Shown in pieces: positions 8,446-16,768 of a stretch of 64,000 nt of DNA. A model generated the notes under the pieces. It was not told the origin of the DNA. It saw only the letters and a program-made list of their open reading frames with translations, and searched no databases. A program made the translations under genes and the position numbers. The DNA lies in NCBI RefSeq assembly GCF_015352445.1, contig NZ_JADKPO010000015.1:55522-119521 (forward strand), written 5' to 3'. Each line of letters opens with the position of its first letter. Within the stretch, counting starts at the first letter, position 1. Source of the stretch: Nocardioides agariphilus. Lineage in GTDB: Bacteria > Actinomycetota > Actinomycetes > Propionibacteriales > Nocardioidaceae.

Positions 8446-8471
8446 GACGAACAGAAGCTACGACTTATGAA
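8434..8471. promoter_or_regulatory. Probable ArsR operator: 10-base perfect inverted repeat over the start codon
   Basis: TTCATAAGTC (8434-8443) and GACTTATGAA (8462-8471) are perfect inverted arms with an 18-base spacer. The left arm covers the beginning of the ArsR gene, so binding would block both transcription and initiation. The AT-rich arms stand out from the GC-rich surroundings. Binding by the adjacent ArsR is inferred from position and the known habit of this family. Confidence 0.65.
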
Positions 8472-8561
8472 TGCCTTTCGTCAACGGCTCTGACGCAAGC
8501 ACTGTCATCGGCTAATTCCGGAAGACGCGTCCGCCGCGCGGCAGCAATTTGGCAGATCCAG

Positions 8562-10013
8562 TTACAGCGGACGTGACAGCGGTAGCGCCGCGGCCGCAAA
8601 CGCCTGAGCTTGCTGGCCCCAGAGCCGCCGCGTCTCGCACGACGCTTGTATGGCTGCCTGCTCGATGGCGGCGACAGCGCGCTCGAGCTCGTCGGGATCG
8701 CTCGCGCTGACCGCGACGAAGCCGGTCGCCCGCAGCACGCCGTGGCCGGCCGTCAGGTCTGCCTCCTGCTGGAGGACGTCCTGGTACTCAGCCGTCTGCT
8801 GGGCATCCTCGATCTGCCCGATCTTCTGCCGCTGGGCCGCATCCGAGATGTACTCGGTCTTCTTCTTGCGGATGTCTCGCGCGGCGCGGTCGGTGCGCAT
8901 CGGTGTGTAGAGCAGCGAGAAGGTTCGCCGGATTCCGGAGGAAAGGAGGAGCGGTGCGAGGAAGCCGGGGAAGACCAGCGAGCGGGGCCATTCGCTGATC
9001 CATAGCACGCAGTGGTGCGAGGAGTCGCTGCGGAGGCTGCCCCAGGACTCAGTCACGCCGACAGGGCCGGCGGTGGCCAGGTCGCGGCCGACGGCGCCGT
9101 GGCGCTCCAACGCGCCAGCGACAGCTGGGTCGTATGCCGAGCGCAGGATCAGCGCGAGGTCGCCGGGCGTGAGCCAGTCAGAGGGGGAGAGGTCAGCGGA
9201 CCGAAGGGCAGCGAGTATCGTCGCCATCTCTTGACGGAGTACGGCGGCAGCACCGCGATTCCCGCCGCCTGCGGCCCGGATAGCGCGGCCAGCGGTCTTG
9301 ATGTCGAGCGAGATCGAGATGGTGCTCGCGTGCCGCTCGCCGGCGGGACCGGCGCGGTCGATTAGCTCGCCGTACGTCGTCGACGCCCACGTCTCGGTGC
9401 AGTTGCCGTGCTGATCCCACCAGTCCGCCAGGCCCTTGCCGGAGTCGGGGAGCGTGCGCTCCATGACCTGGAGTGATGCCAGACGTCCGGATCGGCAGGC
9501 AGTAGCGAGCACGCGACCCCAGCTGACCACTCGACGCTCCTGCTCGGCCGGGTCGAGGAGCACGAACGCTGGGTGGGAGACACCGATGATCGTGGTCAGG
9601 GTGGCGGCGTGTGGGTCGTGGACCATGACTGCGCCGGTCTCGGGATCGACCCACTGCCGGAGACGCGCGGCGTCTCCCGGCAGCGCGAGCGTTCCAGCCG
9701 GGCGCGGCTTGATCACCCGGCGGCGGTACAGGAGTTGACCTCCGGTGGAGCGCCAGAGCCACCGTGCGCCGACCGGCCCCCATTCGACGATCTTCCGGCC
9801 GCCGACACCGACGAACCCGAGCACAGCGAAGACGAGGATGAACGGGAACGTCATGATCACCGTGCCCAGGTAGAGCCCGAGGATCAGGCTCGCCGCGGCG
9901 AGGCTCGCCATCACGAGCTGCGAACCTGACAGTCCGAGCAGGATCCCGCGCGTCGTGAGCCGGGAGAATTTGATCGGCGTGAGCGACGGTTCGGCGTTGC
10001 TCGACGTGCTCAT
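8562..10013 (-). CDS. SCO6880-family type IV secretion membrane protein (PrgI/VirB3-like plus VirB4 N-terminal region)
   Basis: A 483-residue protein matching the actinobacterial SCO6880 family. It starts with a polar tail, then two adjacent hydrophobic segments (about 28-50 and 52-72) as in VirB3/PrgI, then a long soluble region (WDQHGNCTETWASTTYGELIDRAGPAGERHASTISISLDI; FLAPLLLSSGIRRTFSLLYTPM) equivalent to the N-terminal half of VirB4. The ATPase half is the separate protein at 5407-6903, so the two together reconstitute VirB3-VirB4. It lies at the inner membrane and starts 6 bases after the stop of the VirB6-like gene, in the same operon. Confidence 0.85.
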   Translation of the reverse strand: MSTSSNAEPSLTPIKFSRLTTRGILLGLSGSQLVMASLAAASLILGLYLGTVIMTFPFILVFAVLGFVGVGGRKIVEWGPVGARWLWRSTGGQLLYRRRVIKPRPAGTLALPGDAARLRQWVDPETGAVMVHDPHAATLTTIIGVSHPAFVLLDPAEQERRVVSWGRVLATACRSGRLASLQVMERTLPDSGKGLADWWDQHGNCTETWASTTYGELIDRAGPAGERHASTISISLDIKTAGRAIRAAGGGNRGAAAVLRQEMATILAALRSADLSPSDWLTPGDLALILRSAYDPAVAGALERHGAVGRDLATAGPVGVTESWGSLRSDSSHHCVLWISEWPRSLVFPGFLAPLLLSSGIRRTFSLLYTPMRTDRAARDIRKKKTEYISDAAQRQKIGQIEDAQQTAEYQDVLQQEADLTAGHGVLRATGFVAVSASDPDELERAVAAIEQAAIQASCETRRLWGQQAQAFAAAALPLSRPL

Positions 10014-10019
10014 TGCGGA

Positions 10020-11324
10020 TCACTTCCGTCCTGCGGGCTCGGCGAGGGTCGAGTCCACGACCGGCGGCGGAACGGTAGGCGGCTCGGCCGACTCGTGCGC
10101 CTGGGCTTGGCCGGTCGCCTGGGCGGCGACGAATCCGCCGAGACGCGGTCCTGCCGCCGCGGCTTCCTTGGCCATGACTGCGCCGGCGGCGACCGCGCCG
10201 CCTGCGGCGGCCGCGCCACCCGAGCCGCCAGCAGTCGCTGCTCCGTTGGAACCACCAGCGGCACGCCCGCCGGAGGTGACTCCGGACGGCCCGACACCCC
10301 CGGTCGAGGGTGCGACCGTAGCTGACCCGCCGGGTGTCGTACCACCGCCGCTGTCTCCGAGAATCTTGGCGGGCTCGCTGCCGGTGCGGCGTGAGAGCGG
10401 GATTGGCATCGGTCGGTTGAGCGATGCTTTGGCCTCCTGTTCGGCCGACATCGCCTGGTACATGTCGAAGTTCATGAACGCGATGGCCTTGTAGGTCAGG
10501 TATGGCGCGAAGCCGGCCATCAGCATCAGTACGACACCCGACATCGGCTGGCTGACGGACTCCAGGTCGGCGTCGATGGGCGCCGACACCTGAGCGGTCG
10601 CGAGCAGGAAGATCACCACCAGGACGACCTTCGACAGGATCATTGCGATCAGGAGGGTCGCCCAGCGGCTCACCCAGGTACGGGTGTGGTCCCAGCTGGA
10701 TCCGGCGAGGGCGATCGGCGCGAACACGATCGCGATGAGCAGCAGGGCCTTGCGGATCAGCAGGCTGATCCAGACCACCATGGCCCCGACGATGGCGAGG
10801 CTCGAGAGGAAGATTGTCAGGATCGCGCCCGCGCCGGGGGCGCTGAGGTTGATCGCTCCGAGTCCGGCAGCGAGTACAGCGACCTTGTCGCCCATCTCGT
10901 TCATGTTCGTCCCTGCGGCGTTGACGATGCCGATGCAGAGCTGGTCGGTGATCTCGAGCGCCGTCCCGAGAAGCGCGAGGGCGACGAAGGATCCGAGGAT
11001 CGATTTCGCGAGCCCGAGCGCGGCTCTGGACAGTGCGGCTGGCTCGCGGCGGATCATGCCGCCGATGACCTGGAGCATGAAGAAGCCGAGCATCACGAAT
11101 ACGCCGACTCCGAACATGATGTTGTAGACCTTCGTGTACTCACCGCTGGTCACGTCGACGAAGGTCGTGGTGTCGATGACCTTCCAGACGGACGTGAACA
11201 TCCACTCGGCCGCACCGCCCATGCCCTGAGCAAGCCAGTCGAATGGCGCGGTCACGACGGCGCCGGCCGCGTCTCCGGCGGAGTTGCAGACCTCGTGGAT
11301 CACCGGCACATCGCAGACACCCAT
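10020..11324 (-). CDS. VirB6/TrbL-like polytopic conjugation channel protein
   Basis: A 434-residue membrane protein. After a short exported N-terminus (MGVCDVPVIHEVCNSAGDAAG, with two cysteines) there are about six hydrophobic segments between residues 68 and 285, including IMFGVGVFVMLGFFMLQVIGG and LLLIAIVFAPIALAG, the latter close to the conserved TrbL/VirB6 loop before a tryptophan. The C-terminal 120 residues are Gly/Ala/Pro/Thr-rich and probably disordered. VirB6 forms the inner-membrane core of the channel. It lies between the two DUF6112-like genes and the SCO6880-like gene, the usual order in these elements. Confidence 0.85.
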   Translation of the reverse strand: MGVCDVPVIHEVCNSAGDAAGAVVTAPFDWLAQGMGGAAEWMFTSVWKVIDTTTFVDVTSGEYTKVYNIMFGVGVFVMLGFFMLQVIGGMIRREPAALSRAALGLAKSILGSFVALALLGTALEITDQLCIGIVNAAGTNMNEMGDKVAVLAAGLGAINLSAPGAGAILTIFLSSLAIVGAMVVWISLLIRKALLLIAIVFAPIALAGSSWDHTRTWVSRWATLLIAMILSKVVLVVIFLLATAQVSAPIDADLESVSQPMSGVVLMLMAGFAPYLTYKAIAFMNFDMYQAMSAEQEAKASLNRPMPIPLSRRTGSEPAKILGDSGGGTTPGGSATVAPSTGGVGPSGVTSGGRAAGGSNGAATAGGSGGAAAAGGAVAAGAVMAKEAAAAGPRLGGFVAAQATGQAQAHESAEPPTVPPPVVDSTLAEPAGRK

Positions 11325-11333
11325 GACTGGTCC

Positions 11334-11639
11334 TCAGACCTGCTGGCCGACGTTCCAGAAGAAGTTCACCAGTGTCACCGAAGCGCCGCAGACGATCGCG
11401 GCACCGAGGGCAACGAGGACGCCCAGCTTGCCGCGACCCGCGAGATGCGGGTTGGACGAGTTGGCCCCGAGCGCCCACACGATGGCCGAGATGATCAGCG
11501 CGAGAACGGCGAGGACGAGGCCGACGGTCATCGAGGCGCCGACGATCTTCTTGAGCTGGCCGATCCCGGGTAGGCCATTGGAGTTCGGATCGATCTCGAT
11601 GTCGAGAGGGAGCAAGAGAACTGCTGTAAGAAGGTCCAT
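11334..11639 (-). CDS. DUF6112-like small membrane protein (first of two paralogues)
   Basis: A 101-residue protein with an N-terminal hydrophobic leader (MDLLTAVLLLPLDI), a GLPGIGQLKKIVGA segment, then two membrane helices (about 35-57 and 72-95) separated by a short polar loop SSNPHLAGRGKLG. This is the DUF6112 pattern found next to SCO6880 proteins. The arrangement (leader, two helices, Gly-rich) resembles VirB2-type pilin subunits, but that role is inference. The start at 11639 has an AGGAG about 8 bases upstream and is preferred over the longer frame to 11726. Confidence 0.75.
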   Translation of the reverse strand: MDLLTAVLLLPLDIEIDPNSNGLPGIGQLKKIVGASMTVGLVLAVLALIISAIVWALGANSSNPHLAGRGKLGVLVALGAAIVCGASVTLVNFFWNVGQQV

Positions 11640-11673
11640 CGGGATGGCTCCTGACGTCGAATGGGCTGGCGTC

Positions 11674-11964
11674 TTAGAGGTGTGCGCCGATGTCCAGCAG
11701 CCAGTTGGCCCAAGCCAGCGCGGCACCGGTCAGCGCGGCGCCGCCGATGGCGACGAGGCAGCCGACCTTCGCCCTCTGCGCGGTGTGCCAGCTGCCCGAG
11801 TTCGACGCGATCGCCCAGGTGGCCGCCGAGACTACGAGCATGAGAACGGCGACGATCAGGGCGTACGTCAGCAGAGCGCCGACGATGGCACGCAGATCGC
11901 CGGCGCCGCCGACAGCTCCGAAGTCCGGCCCAACCTCATTCACGACCAGGCGAAGTTCACCCAT
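11674..11964 (-). CDS. DUF6112-like small membrane protein (second paralogue)
   Basis: A 96-residue protein with the same plan as its downstream neighbour: a short N-terminal tail ending DLRAIVGALL, membrane helix LLTYALIVAVLMLVVSAATW, loop SNSGSWHTAQRAKVG, and helix CLVAIGGAALTGAALAWANWLLDIG. The two proteins share the pattern IVGA..T..L..AVL.L..SA..WA...NS and .R.KVG/KLGVLVA.GAA, so they arose by tandem duplication. The pair may form a two-subunit membrane or pilin-like component. It lies at the head of the channel-gene cluster; 85 bases separate it from the cysteine-rich protein upstream. Confidence 0.72.
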   Translation of the reverse strand: MGELRLVVNEVGPDFGAVGGAGDLRAIVGALLTYALIVAVLMLVVSAATWAIASNSGSWHTAQRAKVGCLVAIGGAALTGAALAWANWLLDIGAHL

Positions 11965-12049
11965 GTCCTAAGGTGCACGTGCTGCGGATGACTCTCGACT
12001 CGAGCGCGACGATGCAGCTCGGGCGGCCGCCCTGTCGGGGATGTGGTGG

Positions 12050-12703
12050 CTAGGACCCGGTGGCGTACGGATAGGGGTCGAATTCGTGGGGGTCGTCGCC
12101 CGGCTCACGGCCACCCAGGTTCTGCACGTACTCCCACGGGAGTTCGTGCGACAGGCCCTTGTCGCGACGCTCCTCCTGTCGGCGTTCCCAGCGCATGAGG
12201 GCGCGGTAACCCTCGAGGATGGCCACCACGTCGCAGTCAGCGATGGAGCGCCCACAGCTGCAACGCTCGCCGCTCACCTCGTGGTGCTTCATGTGGATGA
12301 GGCACATCTGGCGGAAGGCGTGGTCCCGGGAGTGATAGGCCGCGGCGGCACCCACGTGCGCGGCTCGCAGTTCGTCGCCATCGACCCACTTCTCCACCAC
12401 CTGAACGGGGCGCTGGTCCAGTTCTTCCCGAAGGCTCGCGATCTCCGCGTCCTTCTCTGCCAGCAGTGAGTCCTTCTGGGCCAAGGAAGAGGCATGCCGG
12501 TCCTCGAGCGCTTCGACTCGCTCGCGCTCGTGCTCGGCGGCCATGTCCCTGTGAAGGGTCAGTGCCTTCTTCAGGTCGTGGGCATCCGATCCCTGATGGC
12601 GGGCACAGAGGTCACAGACGATGGCAGCCTGCGGCAGGTCGTTGAACGCCTTGCGCGGCGAAAAGATCGCGTTGTCGAGTCCACAGCACCGGCAGTAGCC
12701 CAT
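12050..12703 (-). CDS. Hypothetical cysteine-rich coiled-coil protein
   Basis: A 217-residue protein starting MGYCRCCGLDNAIFSPRK. The N-terminus carries C4, C6, C7 and a CDLC pair about 25 residues later, consistent with a zinc knuckle. A long heptad-rich region (about 50-95: EHERERVEALEDRHASSLAQKDSLLAEKD) predicts a coiled coil. A second cluster, GERCSCGRSIADCD, follows near residue 145. The tail is acidic. The frame is open further upstream to 12775, but the zinc-knuckle start is more natural. It sits among channel genes and may be a structural or DNA-associated accessory; no family recognised. Confidence 0.6.
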   Translation of the reverse strand: MGYCRCCGLDNAIFSPRKAFNDLPQAAIVCDLCARHQGSDAHDLKKALTLHRDMAAEHERERVEALEDRHASSLAQKDSLLAEKDAEIASLREELDQRPVQVVEKWVDGDELRAAHVGAAAAYHSRDHAFRQMCLIHMKHHEVSGERCSCGRSIADCDVVAILEGYRALMRWERRQEERRDKGLSHELPWEYVQNLGGREPGDDPHEFDPYPYATGS

Positions 12704-12800
12704 GTTCAAACGGTACGCGTGACGACCGACAGTTCCTGGCGACGCAGCTGCACCACCTCGGCGCCGAAGATTCAAGGACTTGGATCCTTGTCCTTCGGCT

Positions 12801-13919
12801 TCAGCCCAGCCGCCGGACGGTCATGATCTCGCCGGCGAACTCGTCGATGGTCCCGTAGCGGACGACATCGCCGGTTCGAGGTGCATGCAGGATCCGGTTA
12901 CCGCCCACGTAGATTGCCACGTGGTGCGGTCCGCCGGCGCCGGGGTAACTGAAGAAGATCAGGTCGCCAGGTTGCTTGTCATTCCAGGAGATGCCCTGGC
13001 CGGCGTGGATCTGGTCGCCCGAGTAGTGCGGGAGCCGGATCCGGCCCCCGGAGGCTTGGTACGCGGCGTAGAGAACAAGACCGGAGCAGTCGAATCCACC
13101 CCCGGTCGGTCCGCTGAAGTCACCGCCGCCCCAGACGTACGGCTTGCCGAGTTGCGAAGCGGCCGCCGTGATGAGAGCTCCGGGGAAGCCGGGCGGAAGG
13201 TTGGCGGGTGGGTCGCCGGCGGGTTGCGCGCACTCCAGTTCGCTGGTTAGCGATACGCCGCTAACCGCGCTGAGAACCTTCTCGGCGACCGGCTGGTTGA
13301 CGGCGTACCTGTCGGGGTAGGCGGAGACCTGGACAGCTTGTGCAGCGGGGCCAGGCTCGATCGTCTGCCAGTCGTCTATGTCGAGCAGGCCGCGCGGAGA
13401 GCCGTGGTTCGGTCCGCTCGGCCCTCCGTAGAACGCGCGGGACGACCACACCGGGTCCATCAGGTTCTCGACCGTGCCCCAGCCTGCGGCGGGTCGCTGT
13501 TGGAAGAGGCCAACGGAGTCGTGGTCGCTGCCGTCGCCGTCGTTGGGGATGTCCGCGGAATGGGGGTATGCGCTCGTGTTCGACAGAACTCGCAGGGACG
13601 ATTCCGTCAGAGCAGTCATGATCGCGATCAGCTGGCCCCGCGCCGGGATCCCCTCGTCGTTACCGACGGCGATGATGGTCGCGGCCCGCGTGAGCTGCCG
13701 CTTGTTGAGGGTTACGGTCTCGCCGTGCGTGTTGGTCGCGGACAGCCCCTCAGGGACGGGGCCAGCAACGCCGAGGCTTGAGGTCGCTTGGTCGTCCCAC
13801 ATACAGCTGCCTGATCCTGCGGCTGCCGGGCTCACGAGCGTCGCCACGCCGAGGACCGAGGCTCCAGGCGCAAGCAGGGCTGCGGCCGCGGCGCCGGCGG
13901 CGAGGACCTTCATGCCCAT
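12801..13919 (-). CDS. NlpC/P60 peptidoglycan hydrolase of the conjugation machinery
   Basis: A 372-residue exported enzyme. An alanine-rich signal or membrane segment (about 4-35) is followed by a helical domain with SDHDSVGLFQQRPAAGWGT (132-150), as in the tail-lysin and transfer hydrolases of actinobacteria, then a C-terminal NlpC/P60 domain (about 250-372). Catalytic residues are C278 (FDCSGLV), H332 or H333 (PHHVAIYVGG) and H345. It cleaves peptidoglycan stem peptides to open the wall for the secretion channel, the VirB1 role. It sits 7 bases after the VirB8-like gene, in the same operon. Confidence 0.9.
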   Translation of the reverse strand: MGMKVLAAGAAAAALLAPGASVLGVATLVSPAAAGSGSCMWDDQATSSLGVAGPVPEGLSATNTHGETVTLNKRQLTRAATIIAVGNDEGIPARGQLIAIMTALTESSLRVLSNTSAYPHSADIPNDGDGSDHDSVGLFQQRPAAGWGTVENLMDPVWSSRAFYGGPSGPNHGSPRGLLDIDDWQTIEPGPAAQAVQVSAYPDRYAVNQPVAEKVLSAVSGVSLTSELECAQPAGDPPANLPPGFPGALITAAASQLGKPYVWGGGDFSGPTGGGFDCSGLVLYAAYQASGGRIRLPHYSGDQIHAGQGISWNDKQPGDLIFFSYPGAGGPHHVAIYVGGNRILHAPRTGDVVRYGTIDEFAGEIMTVRRLG

Positions 13920-13926
13920 CGGCGGC

Positions 13927-14592
13927 TCACCTCAGCGGGTCGTCGACCTGGGAGAGGCGCAGGACGTGGCAGCGCTCGAAGGACGGCTGGCAGGCGACGA
14001 AGACCGTGAAGGAGACCGGATACGACGACTCGGCCACCTCGCCGTTCCAGACTCCGCTGCGCTGGCGGGTCCCTGTGATCGTCACTGCCGTGGTTCCCGG
14101 CCGCAGATGCCCGTGCGACTGATCGACCGCGGCCGCCCACGAGTCCGGCACGTAGGCGTCGCCGATGTCGATGGTCTGCACGACCTCCATAACCCCGAGG
14201 TCGAGCCACTGCTCGACCGTCGGCAGGTACGTTGCGACGTCATCGAGCAGCCCGGGGGTCTCCTCACCGGACGGGTCGGCGTCGGCCAATACGGCCGCCG
14301 TGTAATCAGTGGGCAGGAACCCGGCGCTCGTGTCCCAATCGAACAGCGAGACGGCGACCGCGCGTGCGTAGGCAACGGGATCGGTCGTGTGCGGGAGGGA
14401 GCGGTCCCGCAGGGTGACGTCAGGGTCTGCCGAATCGACGACGACCGCGACCTCCGAGGGGTTGGTGGCGGTTGAGTCGGAGTTCGTACCGCCCGGTCCT
14501 CGCACCAGGCCGTAGATGCCGACGGCGGCAGTGATGAGGGCGAGCGCGCATCCGAGGAGAAGCATGATCTGGCGGCCGGTCAGGTTGGACAT
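13927..14592 (-). CDS. VirB8/TcpC-like conjugal transfer membrane protein
   Basis: A 221-residue bitopic protein: a short cytoplasmic tail MSNLTGRQ, one membrane helix (about 9-30), a Ser/Thr/Asn-rich linker, then an exported domain of about 170 residues containing DPVAYARAVAVSLFDWDTSAG and a beta-rich C-terminal half (TTAVTITGTRQRSGVWNG). This matches the single NTF2-like domain arrangement of VirB8-type proteins in Gram-positive transfer systems, although the fold is inferred from layout. Two cysteines in the tail (ACQPSFERCHVL) may form a disulfide. It is just upstream of the wall hydrolase. Confidence 0.65.
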   Translation of the reverse strand: MSNLTGRQIMLLLGCALALITAAVGIYGLVRGPGGTNSDSTATNPSEVAVVVDSADPDVTLRDRSLPHTTDPVAYARAVAVSLFDWDTSAGFLPTDYTAAVLADADPSGEETPGLLDDVATYLPTVEQWLDLGVMEVVQTIDIGDAYVPDSWAAAVDQSHGHLRPGTTAVTITGTRQRSGVWNGEVAESSYPVSFTVFVACQPSFERCHVLRLSQVDDPLR

Positions 14593-14638
14593 CGGAACTC
14601 CGAGCGACGGGTTCAGGGACGTCCGATAGGTGCGATGC

Positions 14639-15616
14639 CTACGCCGATGTCTTTGCGTGACGTCTGGCGGCTACGAGCTGGTCGCGGAAGGCGATCGTGG
14701 CGGTGACCACCCGGTCGAACCGTTCCCAGTCACTGCGGTTGAGCTGAGCGGCGAGGGCGTCGACGTCGTACAGCTCGGTCCAGCCGTCCAGCTCTGTCCA
14801 GGTCAGGTTGAACGAGCGGACGCTCCGGAAGTGGCTGCTCGGTCCGTGGTTGCGCTTGAGGTTCTTGCGGCCCTTGTCTCGCACTTCGCGCTCGGCACGC
14901 TCTCGCGCTTCACGCGCCAGCCGAGCGAGATCCGTCTCTTCCTCCGGCTGCGGCTCTTGCGACTTGTCGAAGGCTTCCTTGACCTTGAGATAGAGCGGCT
15001 TCACCGGCTCTCCCTGCTCGATCTCGTGGAGAGCGTCGTTCGCCATGGCTCGGATCTCGGGAGGCGTGGCCTTTCGGGAGGCCCAGTCCATGAGCGCGCA
15101 GACCCGTTCGTGGGTGCTATAAGACGCCTTGCCGGTGATCGCCATCGCTGCCTGGCGACGAGCTCGTCCTGGCTCGCCCGGCTGTGCGCCCGACGCACAG
15201 CCGGAGTCTCCCGTGTCGGCGGACGCCCCGAACTGGGTCGCCTGCATGCGGCACTCAGCCTCCTCCGCACGCAGTGCCTTGAGCTCCCGGTAGAGCGACG
15301 CCTTCTCGAGTTCGTTCAGCGGCTTGTGGAGCTGGTTCTCGTCCTGCTGGGCAAGCAAGGCCTCGAGCTTGTCCGAGATGCCTGAGCGGACCCAGACCTT
15401 CATCGTGCGCCAGCCGAGCCGGCGAACAGCCTCCAGGCGTCGCCACCCGCACACGAGGACGCCTTCAGGAGTGATGGTGACCGGCTGGAGCAGGCCGAGC
15501 CGTTCGATCGACTCCATGAGTGGTACGAGGTCGCCGGGGTCCTTGCGGTGACGGACTCCGACACTGATCGAATCGAGCGCTCGGTCGAGTTCGATGTGGC
15601 CGCGCGCGTCAGGCAT
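14639..15616 (-). CDS. ParB/Srx-like N-terminal domain protein
   Basis: A 325-residue protein starting MPDARGHIELDRALDSISVGVRHRKDPGDL. Residues 25-75 carry the ParB N-terminal signature, with SIERLGLLQPVTITPEGVLV then CGWRRLEAVRRLGW, equivalent to the 'G(E/Q)RR..A' CTP-binding box, here CGWRR. A central region KPLNELEKASLYRELKAL resembles the following helical domain. The C-terminal part is highly charged and may contact DNA. It may partition the element or organise the relaxosome. It overlaps the upstream gene by 8 bases. A much longer in-frame reading reaches 16306 but only shadows the neighbouring gene. Confidence 0.75.
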   Translation of the reverse strand: MPDARGHIELDRALDSISVGVRHRKDPGDLVPLMESIERLGLLQPVTITPEGVLVCGWRRLEAVRRLGWRTMKVWVRSGISDKLEALLAQQDENQLHKPLNELEKASLYRELKALRAEEAECRMQATQFGASADTGDSGCASGAQPGEPGRARRQAAMAITGKASYSTHERVCALMDWASRKATPPEIRAMANDALHEIEQGEPVKPLYLKVKEAFDKSQEPQPEEETDLARLAREARERAEREVRDKGRKNLKRNHGPSSHFRSVRSFNLTWTELDGWTELYDVDALAAQLNRSDWERFDRVVTATIAFRDQLVAARRHAKTSA

Positions 15617-16418
15617 GGATCCGAGCCTTCGGTCGCGGAGCGGTCTCGCTGATCTCGAAGACCAGCAGGTCGTCGTCAAGGAGTTCGGCGACCGGGTGCC
15701 CGATAAGCAGTCGCAGAAGCACCCCGTGCCCGTCCGACGTACAGGCCTCGTCGGGGTTCGGATTGCCCAGCACGATGCGCAGCACCGTCGACCACGCTTC
15801 CTGGTCGATGTCGAGAACAGCCCGCGCCGTGTGGTCGCGCCGCAGAGCCGCGTGAGCCTTCGGGCGAGATCCGGACTCAACGAGTCGGGCCGAGATGTAG
15901 TCGAGCGTGCAGGTCGCCGTGTCCCGTGGCCACCCGAGCGCGGTGAAGAGGTCGATCGTCGCGTCGACCGCTTCGTACGCGCCGGTCGGCGGAGCCTCGT
16001 CGGGATTGAATGGCTCGACGGCGAGCGCGGGCAGGAAGTTGGGCAGGTCGGCCTCGGTGTCGCAGAACCGCCGTACATCGTGGTGTCGGGAGATCTCCGG
16101 GCGCCGGGCCTGGTCGACGGAGCACAGGAGCCCGTCGGCGCGCTCCTCGGCGATGAGCGTGACCTTGACCGCGATGGTGACGACGGCCCACGGGTCATCG
16201 GCCGTGCGTACGGCGTAGGTCCGCATGGCCTCGAAGGCTGCCGCGGCTCCGGCGGTCGGGTCGCAGCGGTGCTTGACCGCCAGCGCCTCGTACTTCTGCG
16301 CGGCATAGAGCATCAGCGCGCGGGCCTCGGGATCCTGCTCCCAGGCGTGCGGTCCGGACACCCGGAGGCGCACGAGGAGTCGGCGCAGCCCGTTCGCGGT
16401 TTCGAATGAAGTGTTCAC
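15609..16418 (-). CDS. Hypothetical helical transfer-operon protein
   Basis: A 269-residue soluble protein starting (GTG) MNTSFETANGLRRLLVRLRV. The GTG overlaps the TGA of the preceding gene (GTGA, 16415-16418), which decides the start. Sequence is mixed alpha/beta with HAWEQDPEARALMLYAAQKYEALAVKHRCDPTAGAAAAFEAMRTYAV near the N-terminus, a helical segment often seen in replication-associated or regulatory proteins of actinobacterial elements. I do not recognise a family. It is placed between a small linker protein and the ParB-like protein, so a role in replication or maintenance is plausible. Confidence 0.6.
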   Translation of the reverse strand: MNTSFETANGLRRLLVRLRVSGPHAWEQDPEARALMLYAAQKYEALAVKHRCDPTAGAAAAFEAMRTYAVRTADDPWAVVTIAVKVTLIAEERADGLLCSVDQARRPEISRHHDVRRFCDTEADLPNFLPALAVEPFNPDEAPPTGAYEAVDATIDLFTALGWPRDTATCTLDYISARLVESGSRPKAHAALRRDHTARAVLDIDQEAWSTVLRIVLGNPNPDEACTSDGHGVLLRLLIGHPVAELLDDDLLVFEISETAPRPKARIHA

Positions 16419-16768
16419 AGCGAGAGTCCCTCCGTGCGGTTCGCCGACGACCTCGGGGACGGCGAGTTGGGGATGCTTCGGTGGAGGGCGCGCGTCGTCG
16501 TCGCCGGAGTACGGCGGGCGCGCCTGACCAGTTCGGCCTGGAGGTCGACGCCGCGCCCAACCATCGGCGCAACGTACGTCGCGAGCTCGGTCGGCCGGAC
16601 CCATGCGATGCCCTTCGCTGCCTTCGCTGGCGCCTGCCCTCCCGCCGCGGATAGAGACGGATCGCGATGGCGAGCGAGCTCGCTGACCGCTGCGTCGGGA
16701 CTCGGCACGGGCAGCGAAGGCTCGGTCGACCGGTAGCTGTGTCGGCGGTACTCGGCGTGGCTGTTCAC
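16415..16768 (-). CDS. Hypothetical small basic protein
   Basis: A 117-residue protein rich in Arg, Ser and Pro. Its only ordered-looking portion is KGIAWVRPTELATYVAPMVGRGVDLQAELVRRARR (about 50-86), reminiscent of a short DNA-binding or interaction helix. The rest is probably disordered. It overlaps both neighbours by 4 bases (ATGA with the primase, GTGA with the next gene), which strongly supports translation despite the unusual composition. Function unknown. Confidence 0.6.
   Translation of the reverse strand: MNSHAEYRRHSYRSTEPSLPVPSPDAAVSELARHRDPSLSAAGGQAPAKAAKGIAWVRPTELATYVAPMVGRGVDLQAELVRRARRTPATTTRALHRSIPNSPSPRSSANRTEGLSL

Noticed and set aside
14639-16306. Long minus-strand frame of 555 residues across the ParB-like gene
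   Set aside because: The first part is an Arg/Ser/Thr-rich shadow of the neighbouring gene; the ParB-like protein begins at 15616.
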